Source: Pseudoalteromonas luteoviolacea (lineage in GTDB: Bacteria; Pseudomonadota; Gammaproteobacteria; Enterobacterales; Alteromonadaceae). From it: a DNA stretch of 64,000 bases. Shown piece by piece: positions 28,978-36,725 of this stretch (position 1 is the first letter of the stretch; each line of letters opens with the position of its first letter). Made by a program: the position numbers and the translations under genes. Under the pieces are notes generated by a model that saw only the letters and a list, made by a program, of their open reading frames with translations, was not told the DNA's origin and ran no database searches. The stretch lies in assembly GCF_000814765.1 (NCBI RefSeq), contig NZ_JWIC01000010.1, forward strand, positions 382,001 through 446,000. The letters run 5' to 3'.

Positions 28978-29177
28978 ATCAACCAAAAACAAGCGTCGTG
29001 ATATATAGTCCTCACATATTTCCGCAATTTTAACATTAATCGCCCTGACTATGCGAGTAGAATTATCAAATTAATACGACTTAACAATGGTTTTAGCTCA
29101 GTTCAGCTAATTGCGATTAATTCAATATAGACCAAAGTGGTATTGAATGAGAAAAAGATAGGTGTGTTTAGTGGGGT

Positions 29178-29214
29178 AAATATAAGGTGGTGCAGCAAAT
29201 GTGCTTCACCACCC
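29178..29214 (-). terminator. Terminator-like hairpin after fabV
   Basis: GGTGGTGaAGCA-CATT-TGCTgCACCACC followed by TTATATTT on the minus strand. The stem is long with one mismatch; the T-run is imperfect. Confidence 0.6.
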
Positions 29215-29223
29215 GTTCAATAA

Positions 29224-30414
29224 TTAAACTAAATTATTGATTTCAGCAATAGTATTCACATCAGCGTCATAATCGACACCATCAACACCAAAACCAAATA
29301 ATTTTAGGAACTCGTTGTGATAACCTTCATAGTCAGTTAATGCATCAATCGTATCCGTATCTACTGTGTCCCAAATATGCTGAATACGTGCTTGCACACC
29401 CTCTTCTAGCTCTTTGTAGTTTTGGAACAGGTGACCACCGTCATCAAAACGCGGGCTATCACTGTACAGACTTTCATTAAACAGACCATGGATCTGCTCA
29501 ATAGTCCCTTCATATGTACCATCTTCTTTAGTTACTTTAAATAAAGCTGAGATATAAAGGGGCATGATTGGAATTGCAGAACTCGCTTGTGTCACAACTG
29601 CATTTAGAGAAGACACATAAGCTTCACCATTTAGCGCAGCTGTAGATGCTTTAATTGCCGCTGCAGCTCTATCTAAATCTTCTTTCGCTTTACCGATTGT
29701 TGCATGACCATAAATTGGCCATGTTAGCTCTTTACCGATATAAGTATAAGCTGTCGTCTTAAACTTATCTGCTAGCACATCTGCTTGTTTAAGCGCGTCT
29801 AACCAAAGTTCCCAGTCTTCGCCGCCCATCACTTTAACAGTGTTAGCGATTTCTTCTTCATTGGCCGCTTCAACACTCACTTCATCGATAACGCGCTTAG
29901 ACGTGTTTAAGTTTTTAGTTGTAATTGCTTCGCCAATTGGCTTAAGTACTGAACTGTGTGTTTCACCTGTTTTAGGATCAGTACGACGTGGCGAAGCTAG
30001 GCTATAAATAATTAAATCAACTTTGCCCATATCCGCTTTAATCGCTTCAATGGCTTTTTCTTTTAGTTCAGTTGAAAACGCATCGCCATTAATGTTTTTA
30101 GACCAAAGGCCTGCTTTATCAGCTGCATTTTGGAAAGCTGCTGTGTTGTACCAACCAGCAGACGCTGTTTTTTTCTCTGTACCTTCTTTCTCAAAAAAGA
30201 TACCCAGTGTTTTAGCACCAGAACCAAATGCCGCAGTAATACGAGACGCTAGACCATAGCCAGTAGAAGCACCGATCACAAGTACATTTTTTGGACCATC
30301 TTTTAACTCGCCCTGTTGCTTAACATAAGCGATTTGCTCTTCAACATGTGCAGCACAACCTGCTGGATGAGCATTTGTACAGATAAAACCACGGATCTTC
30401 GGCTTAATTACCAT
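29224..30414 (-). CDS. fabV: Trans-2-enoyl-ACP/CoA reductase FabV
   Basis: NAD(P)H-dependent enoyl reductase of fatty acid synthesis, the triclosan-insensitive FabV class found in Vibrio, Pseudomonas and Alteromonadales. From ATG 30414 the protein has 396 residues beginning MVIKPKIRGFICTNAHPAGC. It has the cofactor motif VLVIGASTGYGLASRI (near 46-61), YSLASPRRTD near 135-144, and the Y-x8-K catalytic pair in the WPIYGHATIGKAKED segment. The open frame to 30477 lacks a family-like N terminus. Confidence 0.96.
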   Translation of the reverse strand: MVIKPKIRGFICTNAHPAGCAAHVEEQIAYVKQQGELKDGPKNVLVIGASTGYGLASRITAAFGSGAKTLGIFFEKEGTEKKTASAGWYNTAAFQNAADKAGLWSKNINGDAFSTELKEKAIEAIKADMGKVDLIIYSLASPRRTDPKTGETHSSVLKPIGEAITTKNLNTSKRVIDEVSVEAANEEEIANTVKVMGGEDWELWLDALKQADVLADKFKTTAYTYIGKELTWPIYGHATIGKAKEDLDRAAAAIKASTAALNGEAYVSSLNAVVTQASSAIPIMPLYISALFKVTKEDGTYEGTIEQIHGLFNESLYSDSPRFDDGGHLFQNYKELEEGVQARIQHIWDTVDTDTIDALTDYEGYHNEFLKLFGFGVDGVDYDADVNTIAEINNLV

Positions 30415-30557
30415 TATATTTCCTACTAAATTTTGAATTTGTCTCAAGTATTTAGGCCCATCATTTACCACAAACAACTGAGGGGTTAGAAAGATGGTGC
30501 CAGAAAAATTGCGTATAGTGTAATCTCTGATGACCTAAATACAGGTCTGATCAGCTA

Positions 30558-30869
30558 TTAATCGAACTTAGAACCACCTAAGCAGTTTGGTGACGCTGGC
30601 ACTTGCTCAGACTGCTCACTAAATTCTTCAGGTGTATGGGCATGAATAGCCAGAGCATGAATATCATTGGCTAATTCAGACTTTAGTACTTCATTTATGC
30701 GTCTGTGACGAGGTAATAAACGTAAACCAGAAAATTCTTCACTGACCACTATCACTTTGAAATGCGATTCAGTCCCGCGGCTGTGCATATGACTTTCATT
30801 GATCACCTCAAGGTGTGTGCAATGAATTGCGTCACTGAGTTTGGTGTGTATTTGTTGCTGCATAGACAT
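30558..30869 (-). CDS. bolA: BolA family protein
   Basis: BolA is a morphogene/transcription factor that also works with monothiol glutaredoxins in iron-sulfur handling. From ATG 30869 (AAAGAG lies seven bases upstream) the product has 103 residues with the BolA core: LEVINESHMH (about 19-28), ESHFKVIVVSEEF and RHRRINEVL, then HALAIHAHTPEE. Four upstream in-frame ATGs exist (up to 30902), but they lack a suitably spaced ribosome site. It lies near yajG and ampG, as in E. coli. Confidence 0.93.
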   Translation of the reverse strand: MSMQQQIHTKLSDAIHCTHLEVINESHMHSRGTESHFKVIVVSEEFSGLRLLPRHRRINEVLKSELANDIHALAIHAHTPEEFSEQSEQVPASPNCLGGSKFD

Positions 30870-30928
30870 GGGCATACTCTTTACTATCATATTGTTGAAC
30901 ATCGCATACTATACGCCCTAAACTAGGA

Positions 30929-31510
30929 TTAACCAACCGTTCTAAATGTCAGATTGATTCGTCCCTGCTTAACTTTTGTTTGTTTAGGTAGACTGTGCTC
31001 ATAATCGTGCTGACTGTCTTTTGACATAATCAACAAGCTGCCAGTTTCAAGCACAAAAGAAGTGACTTCTCGTGTTTGTCGATGACGTATTTTGAACAAT
31101 CTTGGCGCACCCAAAGATATCGAGGCTATTAATGGCTTATTGCCCAACTCTTTTTCATCGTCACTGTGCCAACCCATGGTATCCATGCCATCACGATACC
31201 AATTAACCAGTAGAGCATTAAAAGCTTTATCATATTGATTTTTTAAGCGCTGGCGCATGGCATCCAATGCGGGCAGCCATGCAACATTATCCAATGACTT
31301 ACCTGAGTAGCCATACTGTACACTCGGATCAGCAACAAAGCACTGCAACCGAGGAATACGATGGTATTTACCATAAACCTGAATTTGAGGTTGCTCCCAA
31401 GGCAAACTATTTACTAGGTGGTCATATAAAGCCAAGCTCTTATCAAATGAAATGACGTTAGGAAAATATGTAAAGCCTTCAGGCAAACATTCTTTGTTCA
31501 GCTGTGACAT
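30929..31510 (-). CDS. AlkB-like 2-oxoglutarate/Fe(II) dioxygenase
   Basis: Alpha-ketoglutarate-dependent dioxygenase of the AlkB superfamily, likely an oxidative dealkylation enzyme for nucleic acids. From ATG 31510 the protein has 193 residues. The Fe(II) ligands are visible as WHSDDE (HxD, near 118-123) and the late His in HDYEHSLPK. The 2-oxoglutarate-binding RINLTFR ends the fold. The size and the NWYRDGMDTMGWHSD segment resemble ALKBH2/3-type bacterial members more than E. coli AlkB. Divergent from rlmG across 40 bp; the longer frame to 31588 would overlap rlmG. Confidence 0.9.
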   Translation of the reverse strand: MSQLNKECLPEGFTYFPNVISFDKSLALYDHLVNSLPWEQPQIQVYGKYHRIPRLQCFVADPSVQYGYSGKSLDNVAWLPALDAMRQRLKNQYDKAFNALLVNWYRDGMDTMGWHSDDEKELGNKPLIASISLGAPRLFKIRHRQTREVTSFVLETGSLLIMSKDSQHDYEHSLPKQTKVKQGRINLTFRTVG

Positions 31511-31550
31511 GGTATTATGCACCCACATTTTGTGTGATAAATATAGAACT

Positions 31551-32705
31551 ATGATAACCGACGCGGTATTGGCTAATCGGCCATTCACTTTACATCGATT
31601 TCCTCTAGAACAAAAAAATCGCAGTTTACAGGCTTGGGATGCCGCAGACGAGTATCTGCTCGATCAAATCAGCGCAGATTACCCGAATAGACGCAAAATC
31701 TTGGTATTAAATGATAGCTTTGGTGCACTCAGCTGCGCACTATCCGTAATTTACCAACATGATGATCAGCTCCCCAACATTCACTTTGTCAACGACTCCT
31801 TTGTGAGCACCGCTGCATGTAAATACAACCTAGGCGAAAACCAACTACCAGACACCCATCTTTCTTTTTTAAATAGCTTGGATACGCTGCCCCATGACAT
31901 CGATTTAGTGATACTGAAAATACCTAAAAATGCAGGTTATTTACAGCACCAGTTAGCAAAGCTCAGTCACTTACCCGCGGACATCCCTGTTGTTGCCGCC
32001 GGTAAAGCAAAAGAGATCCATACCTCAACATTAAAGTCGTTTAACCACTTTATCTACGAACCAAAAACCAGTTTGGCCGTTAAAAAGTCTCGGCTCATTT
32101 TTTCTAAAACGACCAACAAGCCCGTTGCTTGCAAGTTTCCAATATCTTGGTCATTAGAAAACACAGAGATGACTATCACCAATCATGCCAATGTCTTTTC
32201 ACGTGATTCCTTAGATATAGGTGCACGGTTTTTCTTCAATTATTTACCTGCAGGTAAAAAGGCACTCAACATCATTGATTTAGGTTGTGGTAATGGCGTG
32301 ATTGGACTGCAAACATTAAACCGTATGCCCAATGCAAAAGTCACCTTTGTCGATGAATCTGCGATGGCGGTGGCCAGTGCAAAAATAAATGTCGAACATA
32401 ACTTGCCAGATAGACTCTCTGACTGCCAATTTATTCACAATGATTGCTTAACTGACTTTGCGCCGAACAGTGCGGATTTAGTGCTGTGTAACCCACCATT
32501 CCACCAAGCTCAAGCCATCACAGATCACATTGCATGGCAGATGTTCTTGCAGGCCAAACATACCTTGCGAAATGGAGGGGAACTCAGAATCATAGGCAAT
32601 CGACATCTAGACTATCTAGATAAGTTGCAACGACTTTTTGGTAATTGTAAGGTGCTGGGCAACAATAAAAAGTTTACCGTATTAAGCGTAATAAAAAGGA
32701 GCTAA
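31551..32705 (+). CDS. rlmG: 23S rRNA (guanine-1835-N2)-methyltransferase RlmG
   Basis: Methylates G1835 of 23S rRNA with S-adenosylmethionine. From ATG 31551 the protein has 384 residues. The degenerate N-terminal methyltransferase-like half includes LQAWDAADEYLL (near 25-36) and NDSFGALSCAL. The catalytic half has the SAM motif IDLGCGNGVIGL (near 242-253) and NPPFHQ, the N2-guanine methyltransferase signature. The RHLDYLDKLQRLFGNC ending is typical of RlmG rather than RsmC. An ORF extension back to 31452 overlaps the divergent gene. Confidence 0.95.
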   Translation: MITDAVLANRPFTLHRFPLEQKNRSLQAWDAADEYLLDQISADYPNRRKILVLNDSFGALSCALSVIYQHDDQLPNIHFVNDSFVSTAACKYNLGENQLPDTHLSFLNSLDTLPHDIDLVILKIPKNAGYLQHQLAKLSHLPADIPVVAAGKAKEIHTSTLKSFNHFIYEPKTSLAVKKSRLIFSKTTNKPVACKFPISWSLENTEMTITNHANVFSRDSLDIGARFFFNYLPAGKKALNIIDLGCGNGVIGLQTLNRMPNAKVTFVDESAMAVASAKINVEHNLPDRLSDCQFIHNDCLTDFAPNSADLVLCNPPFHQAQAITDHIAWQMFLQAKHTLRNGGELRIIGNRHLDYLDKLQRLFGNCKVLGNNKKFTVLSVIKRS

Positions 32706-32707
32706 TC

Positions 32708-33274
32708 ATGGCAAAAATATTCTACTCTCTTGCAACGGCTGGCATTTTAACTGTGTTATCAGGTTGCGCAGCAGCCCCAAAATCAGTCATCATGAACCCT
32801 GAATATTCCGCAGGCCAAGTCGTACAGCTCAATATGCCTTTGAACGTAAACGTTGTCGACCTGAGAACATCCAAGTTCACCGTCAAAGTACTGGATACAG
32901 AGCCTGCTGTTTACTTACCTGATGCAAACTTGCCGGTCACTATTTCTAATGTATTTAAACAGGCCTTGGTAGCGAATAATGCAAACATTACTGCAGAAGC
33001 AAAAACAACAATTACACTGGAGATAAATAAGTTTTTAGCGCAAGTGACTGAAACATACAGCAAGCATGAAAGTAATGCCGAAGCTGAATTTAAAGTGACG
33101 GTCAATAAACCAAATGGTACTTTTAGTAAGTCATACACAGGGACTCGCGCGCTATCGGGCTCTTTAAAACACGACCAAGCCAAGGTGGAAGGTCAGCTTA
33201 ATATGCTCGCACAGCAACTTGTTACTCATATAATTAAAGACAAAGAATTAATTGATTTCATCGCACAACAATAA
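32708..33274 (+). CDS. yajG: YajG-family lipoprotein
   Basis: Predicted envelope lipoprotein of 188 residues: signal peptide with lipobox LSGC (Cys20), then a YajG-type domain with alternating beta strands and the LPDANLPVTISNVFKQAL segment. The E. coli homolog lies in bolA-yajG-ampG, the same neighbourhood. Function is unknown. AAGGAG precedes the ATG; only two bases separate it from rlmG, so the two are probably co-transcribed. Confidence 0.88.
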   Translation: MAKIFYSLATAGILTVLSGCAAAPKSVIMNPEYSAGQVVQLNMPLNVNVVDLRTSKFTVKVLDTEPAVYLPDANLPVTISNVFKQALVANNANITAEAKTTITLEINKFLAQVTETYSKHESNAEAEFKVTVNKPNGTFSKSYTGTRALSGSLKHDQAKVEGQLNMLAQQLVTHIIKDKELIDFIAQQ

Positions 33275-33289
33275 TAAGAGGCAGTCAAC

Positions 33290-33913
33290 ATGATCCGCAT
33301 ATTGGTTTTTGCTTTCATAATTGTGACAGCAAGCTTTGCACAAGCAGCTAATAAAGAAGGACGCTTCGTCCAAAAAGACAATCTGTTCCCTAAAGTTCAG
33401 ATCAATACATCGCTGGGTAAAATCATCGTAGAGCTAGACCGCTCACGCGCGCCTTTGACGGTCAATAACTTTTTAACCTATGTTGTTAATGGTGACTATA
33501 AAGGCTCTGTTTTTCATCGAGTTGAACGTGATGAAGCCAATGAAAAAGACTTTGTGATCCAAGGAGGCGGCTACGACAAAGACTACGATGGCATGTTCGA
33601 GCGCAAACCCATTTTCAATGAAAGTGGTAATGGCCTTAAAAATGAAATGTACTCGGTCGCGATGGCCTACCAAGACAGTAAACCGCATTCGGGTACCCGT
33701 CAGTTCTTCTTTAATATGGATGACAATGACCATTTAAATCCAGGCAGAGGCTGGGGTTTTGCAGTATTTGGGAATGTCACCGATGGCTATGAAACATTGG
33801 ATAAAATCATGCAAGTGGAAACGGGCTACAATCAAAAGTTAGGTTACTCATTTATCCCTAAGACTGCGGTTATCATTCATAGCGTCGATATCTTACCCGC
33901 TGAAGAGTTTTAA
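33290..33913 (+). CDS. Periplasmic cyclophilin-type peptidyl-prolyl isomerase
   Basis: Peptidyl-prolyl cis-trans isomerase of the PpiA type. The 207 residues start with a signal peptide (cleavage near AQA/A, 19-20). The cyclophilin domain shows GKIIVELDRSRAPLTVNNF (near 43-61), SVFHRV (near 72-77), FVIQGGG near 87-93 and a SGTRQFFFNM segment near 139-148. W is absent at the usual cyclosporin-contact position. It stands between yajG and ampG, where E. coli has no such gene. AGAGG lies nine bases before the ATG. Confidence 0.92.
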   Translation: MIRILVFAFIIVTASFAQAANKEGRFVQKDNLFPKVQINTSLGKIIVELDRSRAPLTVNNFLTYVVNGDYKGSVFHRVERDEANEKDFVIQGGGYDKDYDGMFERKPIFNESGNGLKNEMYSVAMAYQDSKPHSGTRQFFFNMDDNDHLNPGRGWGFAVFGNVTDGYETLDKIMQVETGYNQKLGYSFIPKTAVIIHSVDILPAEEF

Positions 33914-33920
33914 CCAAACC

Positions 33921-35300
33921 ATGATGACATCAGCCAGTATTTCCCAATACCTGAGTTATTACAAAGACAAACGACTGCTGACTGTATTTGCATTTGGTAT
34001 GAGCCAGGGCTTCCCTTGGGTGTTGATTGGCTCCGTCATGTCTGCATGGCTAAAAGATGAAGGCCTTAGCCGCAGTCTAATTGGATTGTTTGGTATTGTT
34101 TTTAGCGCCTATACCATCAATTTTTTGTGGTCTCCATTGGTCGATAGACTAAAGCTCCCCGTGCTTGGTAGTATGCTGGGTCAGCGCAGGAGTTGGATTT
34201 TACTCGGCCAAATCGTTATTACGGCAAGTGCCGCATGTTTGGCATTCATTGATTTAAAAACGAGTCTGTTTTATGCGGCTCTACTGTGCTTTTTAATTGC
34301 ATTGTTTGCTGCAACACATGATATTGCCATCGATGGTTATCGTATTGATGTACTACCCCAATCAGAAAGTGAAAAGTCAACGGCAGCCGCAGCCATGGCA
34401 ACCTCAGGTTGGTGGAGCGGATATGCCTTGCTCGGCGCAATTCCTTTCATTGCAGCCGATCTGCCTAATATATCATGGTCAGATGTGTATATACTGCTTG
34501 CAGTGATAATGGCGTTACTCTGTATTGTGACATTGGTAGCCAAAGAGCCGGAGTCACACCGAGATACAGCACAAGCGCAAATACAAAAAGCATACGAAGA
34601 AAAACTCTCTCAACTTGGCCACTCCAAAACCAATAAGCTACTCGCTTGGCTTGGAGTGACACTGGTTGCGCCATTTGTCAGCTTTTTTAATAAAAATGGT
34701 GTCAAAACAGCACTCGCGCTTTTAACCTTTATCTTTTTATTTAAGATTGGCGAAGCGTTTTTGGCGCGTATGTCCATCGTATTTTATAAAGAAGTTGGAT
34801 TTACAAATACGCAAATTGCGCAATTCTCAAAGCTCGGTACCGGGCTTATTACCATTGTATTTGCTTTCCTTGGCAGTATTTTTAATCATAAATACGGCAT
34901 CGTAAAAGGTTTGTTTATCAGTGGTGTCGCAATGGCTGCCTCTAACTTGATTTTTTCTTGGATAGCCGTTGCTGGGCCAAAATTGTCACTTTATGCTCTG
35001 GCCATCGTTGTTGATGGTTTTACCCAAGCGTGGTCATTGGTTGCCATGGTCGCTTTCATTTCTATGCTCTGCGATAGAACCTTTAGTGCAACGCATTATG
35101 CGCTACTGGCATCATTAGGAAGTTTAGGCCGAACCGTATTGTCGAGTTACAGTGGTGTGGTTATTGATGACTGGCTAGGGGGTAACTGGGCAGTATTTTT
35201 TGTTATAACTGCGTTGATGGTGATCCCTTCTTTGGTCTTTCTATACTTTATCCGACATAAGCTCTATGCAATAGAGACTGATTATAAGAAACAAGACTAA
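33921..35300 (+). CDS. ampG: Muropeptide permease AmpG
   Basis: Inner-membrane MFS permease that imports GlcNAc-anhydroMurNAc peptides for cell-wall recycling. The 459 residues hold about twelve to fourteen helices, with AmpG landmarks FAFGMSQGFPWVLIGSVM (near 24-41), YTINFLWSPLVDR near 64-76 and ATHDIAIDGYRID near 130-142. Next to yajG as in E. coli. The start is ATG 33921 (a second ATG follows directly). Only seven bases separate it from the cyclophilin stop. Confidence 0.95.
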   Translation: MMTSASISQYLSYYKDKRLLTVFAFGMSQGFPWVLIGSVMSAWLKDEGLSRSLIGLFGIVFSAYTINFLWSPLVDRLKLPVLGSMLGQRRSWILLGQIVITASAACLAFIDLKTSLFYAALLCFLIALFAATHDIAIDGYRIDVLPQSESEKSTAAAAMATSGWWSGYALLGAIPFIAADLPNISWSDVYILLAVIMALLCIVTLVAKEPESHRDTAQAQIQKAYEEKLSQLGHSKTNKLLAWLGVTLVAPFVSFFNKNGVKTALALLTFIFLFKIGEAFLARMSIVFYKEVGFTNTQIAQFSKLGTGLITIVFAFLGSIFNHKYGIVKGLFISGVAMAASNLIFSWIAVAGPKLSLYALAIVVDGFTQAWSLVAMVAFISMLCDRTFSATHYALLASLGSLGRTVLSSYSGVVIDDWLGGNWAVFFVITALMVIPSLVFLYFIRHKLYAIETDYKKQD

Positions 35301-35342
35301 GGTGCATTTCCCTGCACCTTGTATTCTTAATCCCGTAAAGGG

Positions 35343-35588
35343 TTATAGCTCTTCTTTGTTAATTAAAGATAAGCCTTCATACGGGTCAACTTCTAACGCT
35401 TCACAATAGCGTAAAAATTCAATCACATCTAAACGGCGCTCTTGGTTCTCAATCTTTCCAATAAAAGAATGTGGCGTCCCTAAAACTTGAGCAAGGCTGC
35501 GCATTGTATGACCTTTCTCATGACGCTTCGATTTTAACCATTTTGTTAACTTTCCGTTTTCTTCCGAAGAAACCGTTTTACCCATCAT
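35343..35588 (-). CDS. Small XRE-family transcriptional regulator
   Basis: An 81-residue protein that is almost entirely one Cro/C1-type helix-turn-helix: LTKWLKSKRHEKGHTMRSLA (14-33), then VLGTPHSFIGKIENQERRLD, with the recognition helix around SFIGKIE (41-47), and FLRYCEALEVDPYEGL. No partner toxin or phage gene is adjacent, so it is unlikely to be an antitoxin. Its 350-bp upstream region contains repeated TATGTACCC elements that could be its operators (inference). Confidence 0.88.
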   Translation of the reverse strand: MMGKTVSSEENGKLTKWLKSKRHEKGHTMRSLAQVLGTPHSFIGKIENQERRLDVIEFLRYCEALEVDPYEGLSLINKEEL

Positions 35589-35737
35589 AAATAAACATCT
35601 CCTACTTGATGATTAATCTCAACTGGCCTCGTGAAATTTGCCCGTCTCACTCGGCTGGCTATTGTATTTTAAAAAATAATACCTCTGTAGGCCCTATAGG
35701 CCTTGCACATTTCCTGTATCAACAACAGGTGTGTTCC

Positions 35738-35746
35738 TATGTACCC
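35738..35746 (+). promoter_or_regulatory. TATGTACCC element 1
   Basis: 9-bp motif followed by AATTAGGTATAG, so TACC-N6-GGTA can also be read as a dyad. About 150 bp upstream of the XRE start. Confidence 0.35.
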
Positions 35747-35818
35747 AATTAGGTATAGACTATCTTACCGCTAAAACCTAATAAATTTTTGAAAAACTAT
35801 ATTCGTTTTTTTCATGTA

Positions 35819-35827
35819 GGGTACATA
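35819..35827 (-). promoter_or_regulatory. TATGTACCC element 2 (inverted)
   Basis: Exact reverse complement of element 1, within the dyad ATGTAgggTACAT. About 115 bp upstream of the 58-residue ORF. Confidence 0.35.
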
Positions 35828-35942
35828 CTACACTTTAACAAAAATTTTATATCTTGTACCAGTATTTGAAATAATTTATTTTTCTTTTAAAAATAAGCAT
35901 TTACAGCTAATCTTAAAATTAACTTAAAAAAAGGGCTTCAAA

Positions 35943-36119
35943 ATGTTCCGGATCTTATTTTTATTGCCACTTATTTTGTGCTTTGGATGGTATTACTTTT
36001 TGCGGGTCAACAATGTCCCCATTAAGCAAGGAAAACGCGGTTTTGTTTTTATTCTTTTATTTTCAGCATTTATCCTCGGTTTTTTTGTCTTAATGATGCA
36101 TGTGACTAACCCGGCATAA
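35943..36119 (+). CDS. 58-residue two-helix membrane protein
   Basis: Short ORF translated by eye from ATG 35943 to TAA 36117-36119. The product has two strong hydrophobic segments (about 3-20 and 33-52) around a basic loop KQGKRG (29-34), so a helical hairpin in the inner membrane is likely. A ribosome site AAGGG lies seven bases before the ATG, and a strong terminator starts at the stop codon, both supporting a real gene. I recognise no family. It has no toxin-antitoxin context apart from the divergent XRE gene. Confidence 0.7.
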   Translation: MFRILFLLPLILCFGWYYFLRVNNVPIKQGKRGFVFILLFSAFILGFFVLMMHVTNPA

Positions 36120-36145
36120 AAAAGCCATGCTATTGCATGGCTTTT
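36118..36145. terminator. Bidirectional terminator
   Basis: AAAAAAGCCATGC-TATT-GCATGGCTTTT. It serves the 58-residue ORF on the plus strand and, with its TTTTTT on the minus strand, erpA. Confidence 0.88.
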
Positions 36146-36172
36146 CCCAGTGATTTGAAACCGTCTCAGTTG

Positions 36173-36511
36173 TTACACACTGAAACTTGCACCACAACCA
36201 CAAGTCGTCGTCGCATTTGGGTTGTTTACAAAAAAGCGTGCACCTTCTAACCCTTCAGTGTAATCGACGATACCATCCATTAAGTATTGAATACTCATTG
36301 GGTCCACCACCATGACCACACCATTTTTTTCGATTTCCAAATCGCCTGGATTTACCTTTTCATCAAACGTAAATCCATATTGAAAGCCAGAGCATCCCCC
36401 ACCAGTTACGTATACACGAAGCTTTAGTTCAGGGTTTTCCTCTTCGGAAATCAATTCTTTTACGCGCGCAGCGGCTGCATCGCTAAACTTAATCGGTAAC
36501 TCTTCTGACAT
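36173..36511 (-). CDS. erpA: Iron-sulfur cluster insertion protein ErpA
   Basis: A-type carrier that delivers Fe-S clusters to apoproteins such as IspG. From ATG 36511 the product has 112 residues with the three A-type cysteines: Cys in [11 protein letters not shown] (near 40-50) and CGC in the C-terminal TTCGCGASF (near 103-111). The [20 protein letters not shown] start is the ErpA form. Two in-frame upstream ATGs (36532, 36517) are less likely. Confidence 0.95.
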   Translation of the reverse strand: MSEELPIKFSDAAAARVKELISEEENPELKLRVYVTGGGCSGFQYGFTFDEKVNPGDLEIEKNGVVMVVDPMSIQYLMDGIVDYTEGLEGARFFVNNPNATTTCGCGASFSV

Positions 36512-36582
36512 GTGCATTCGACCCTTGTACAATAATTAGCGGAATTATCTAATACCCGACTATTTTAATCAAGTATGGTCAT

Positions 36583-36669
36583 GTCCCTGAATTCTGACAC
36601 GCCCAGTATGTACCCAAACTGAATAATCACTGTCATAAAAGTGTATAAAGCTAGATTTATGTCAGGGAC
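36583..36669. repeat. Spaced inverted repeat GTCCCTGA...TCAGGGAC
   Basis: 8-bp perfect arms at 36583-36590 and 36662-36669, 71 bp apart, in the gap between erpA and the CLC gene. The interior contains a third TATGTACCC (36607-36615). It may be a short non-autonomous element or a chance/regulatory pair; no target-site duplication is evident. Confidence 0.35.
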
Positions 36670-36725
36670 TTAGTATTATTCTTTTGATAAAATACTGATG
36701 AAACTTCAACCTCAAGCATTGAATT

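Larger units (their letters stand above)
28857..29223. other. Intergenic region between fabV and nqrA
   Basis: 367 bp without a coding frame of note. It holds the fabV terminator-like hairpin at the right end, the FNR-like palindrome at 28964-28977, and presumably the nqr promoter. I could not assign -35/-10 boxes with confidence. Confidence 0.6.
35589..35942. other. Regulatory gap upstream of the XRE gene
   Basis: AT-rich 354-bp gap between the divergent XRE gene and the 58-residue ORF. It contains TATGTACCC at 35738-35746 and its inverse GGGTACATA at 35819-35827, the latter within the palindrome ATGTA-GGG-TACAT. A short CAACAACAGG/CCTGTATCAAC area and an AGGCCCTATAGGCCT palindrome (near 35691) are also seen. 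No coding frame is convincing. Confidence 0.5.

Noticed and set aside
35343-36119. Toxin-antitoxin pair formed by the XRE gene and the 58-residue ORF
   Set aside because: The genes are divergent and over 350 bp apart, and the small protein lacks a known toxin pattern beyond being hydrophobic.
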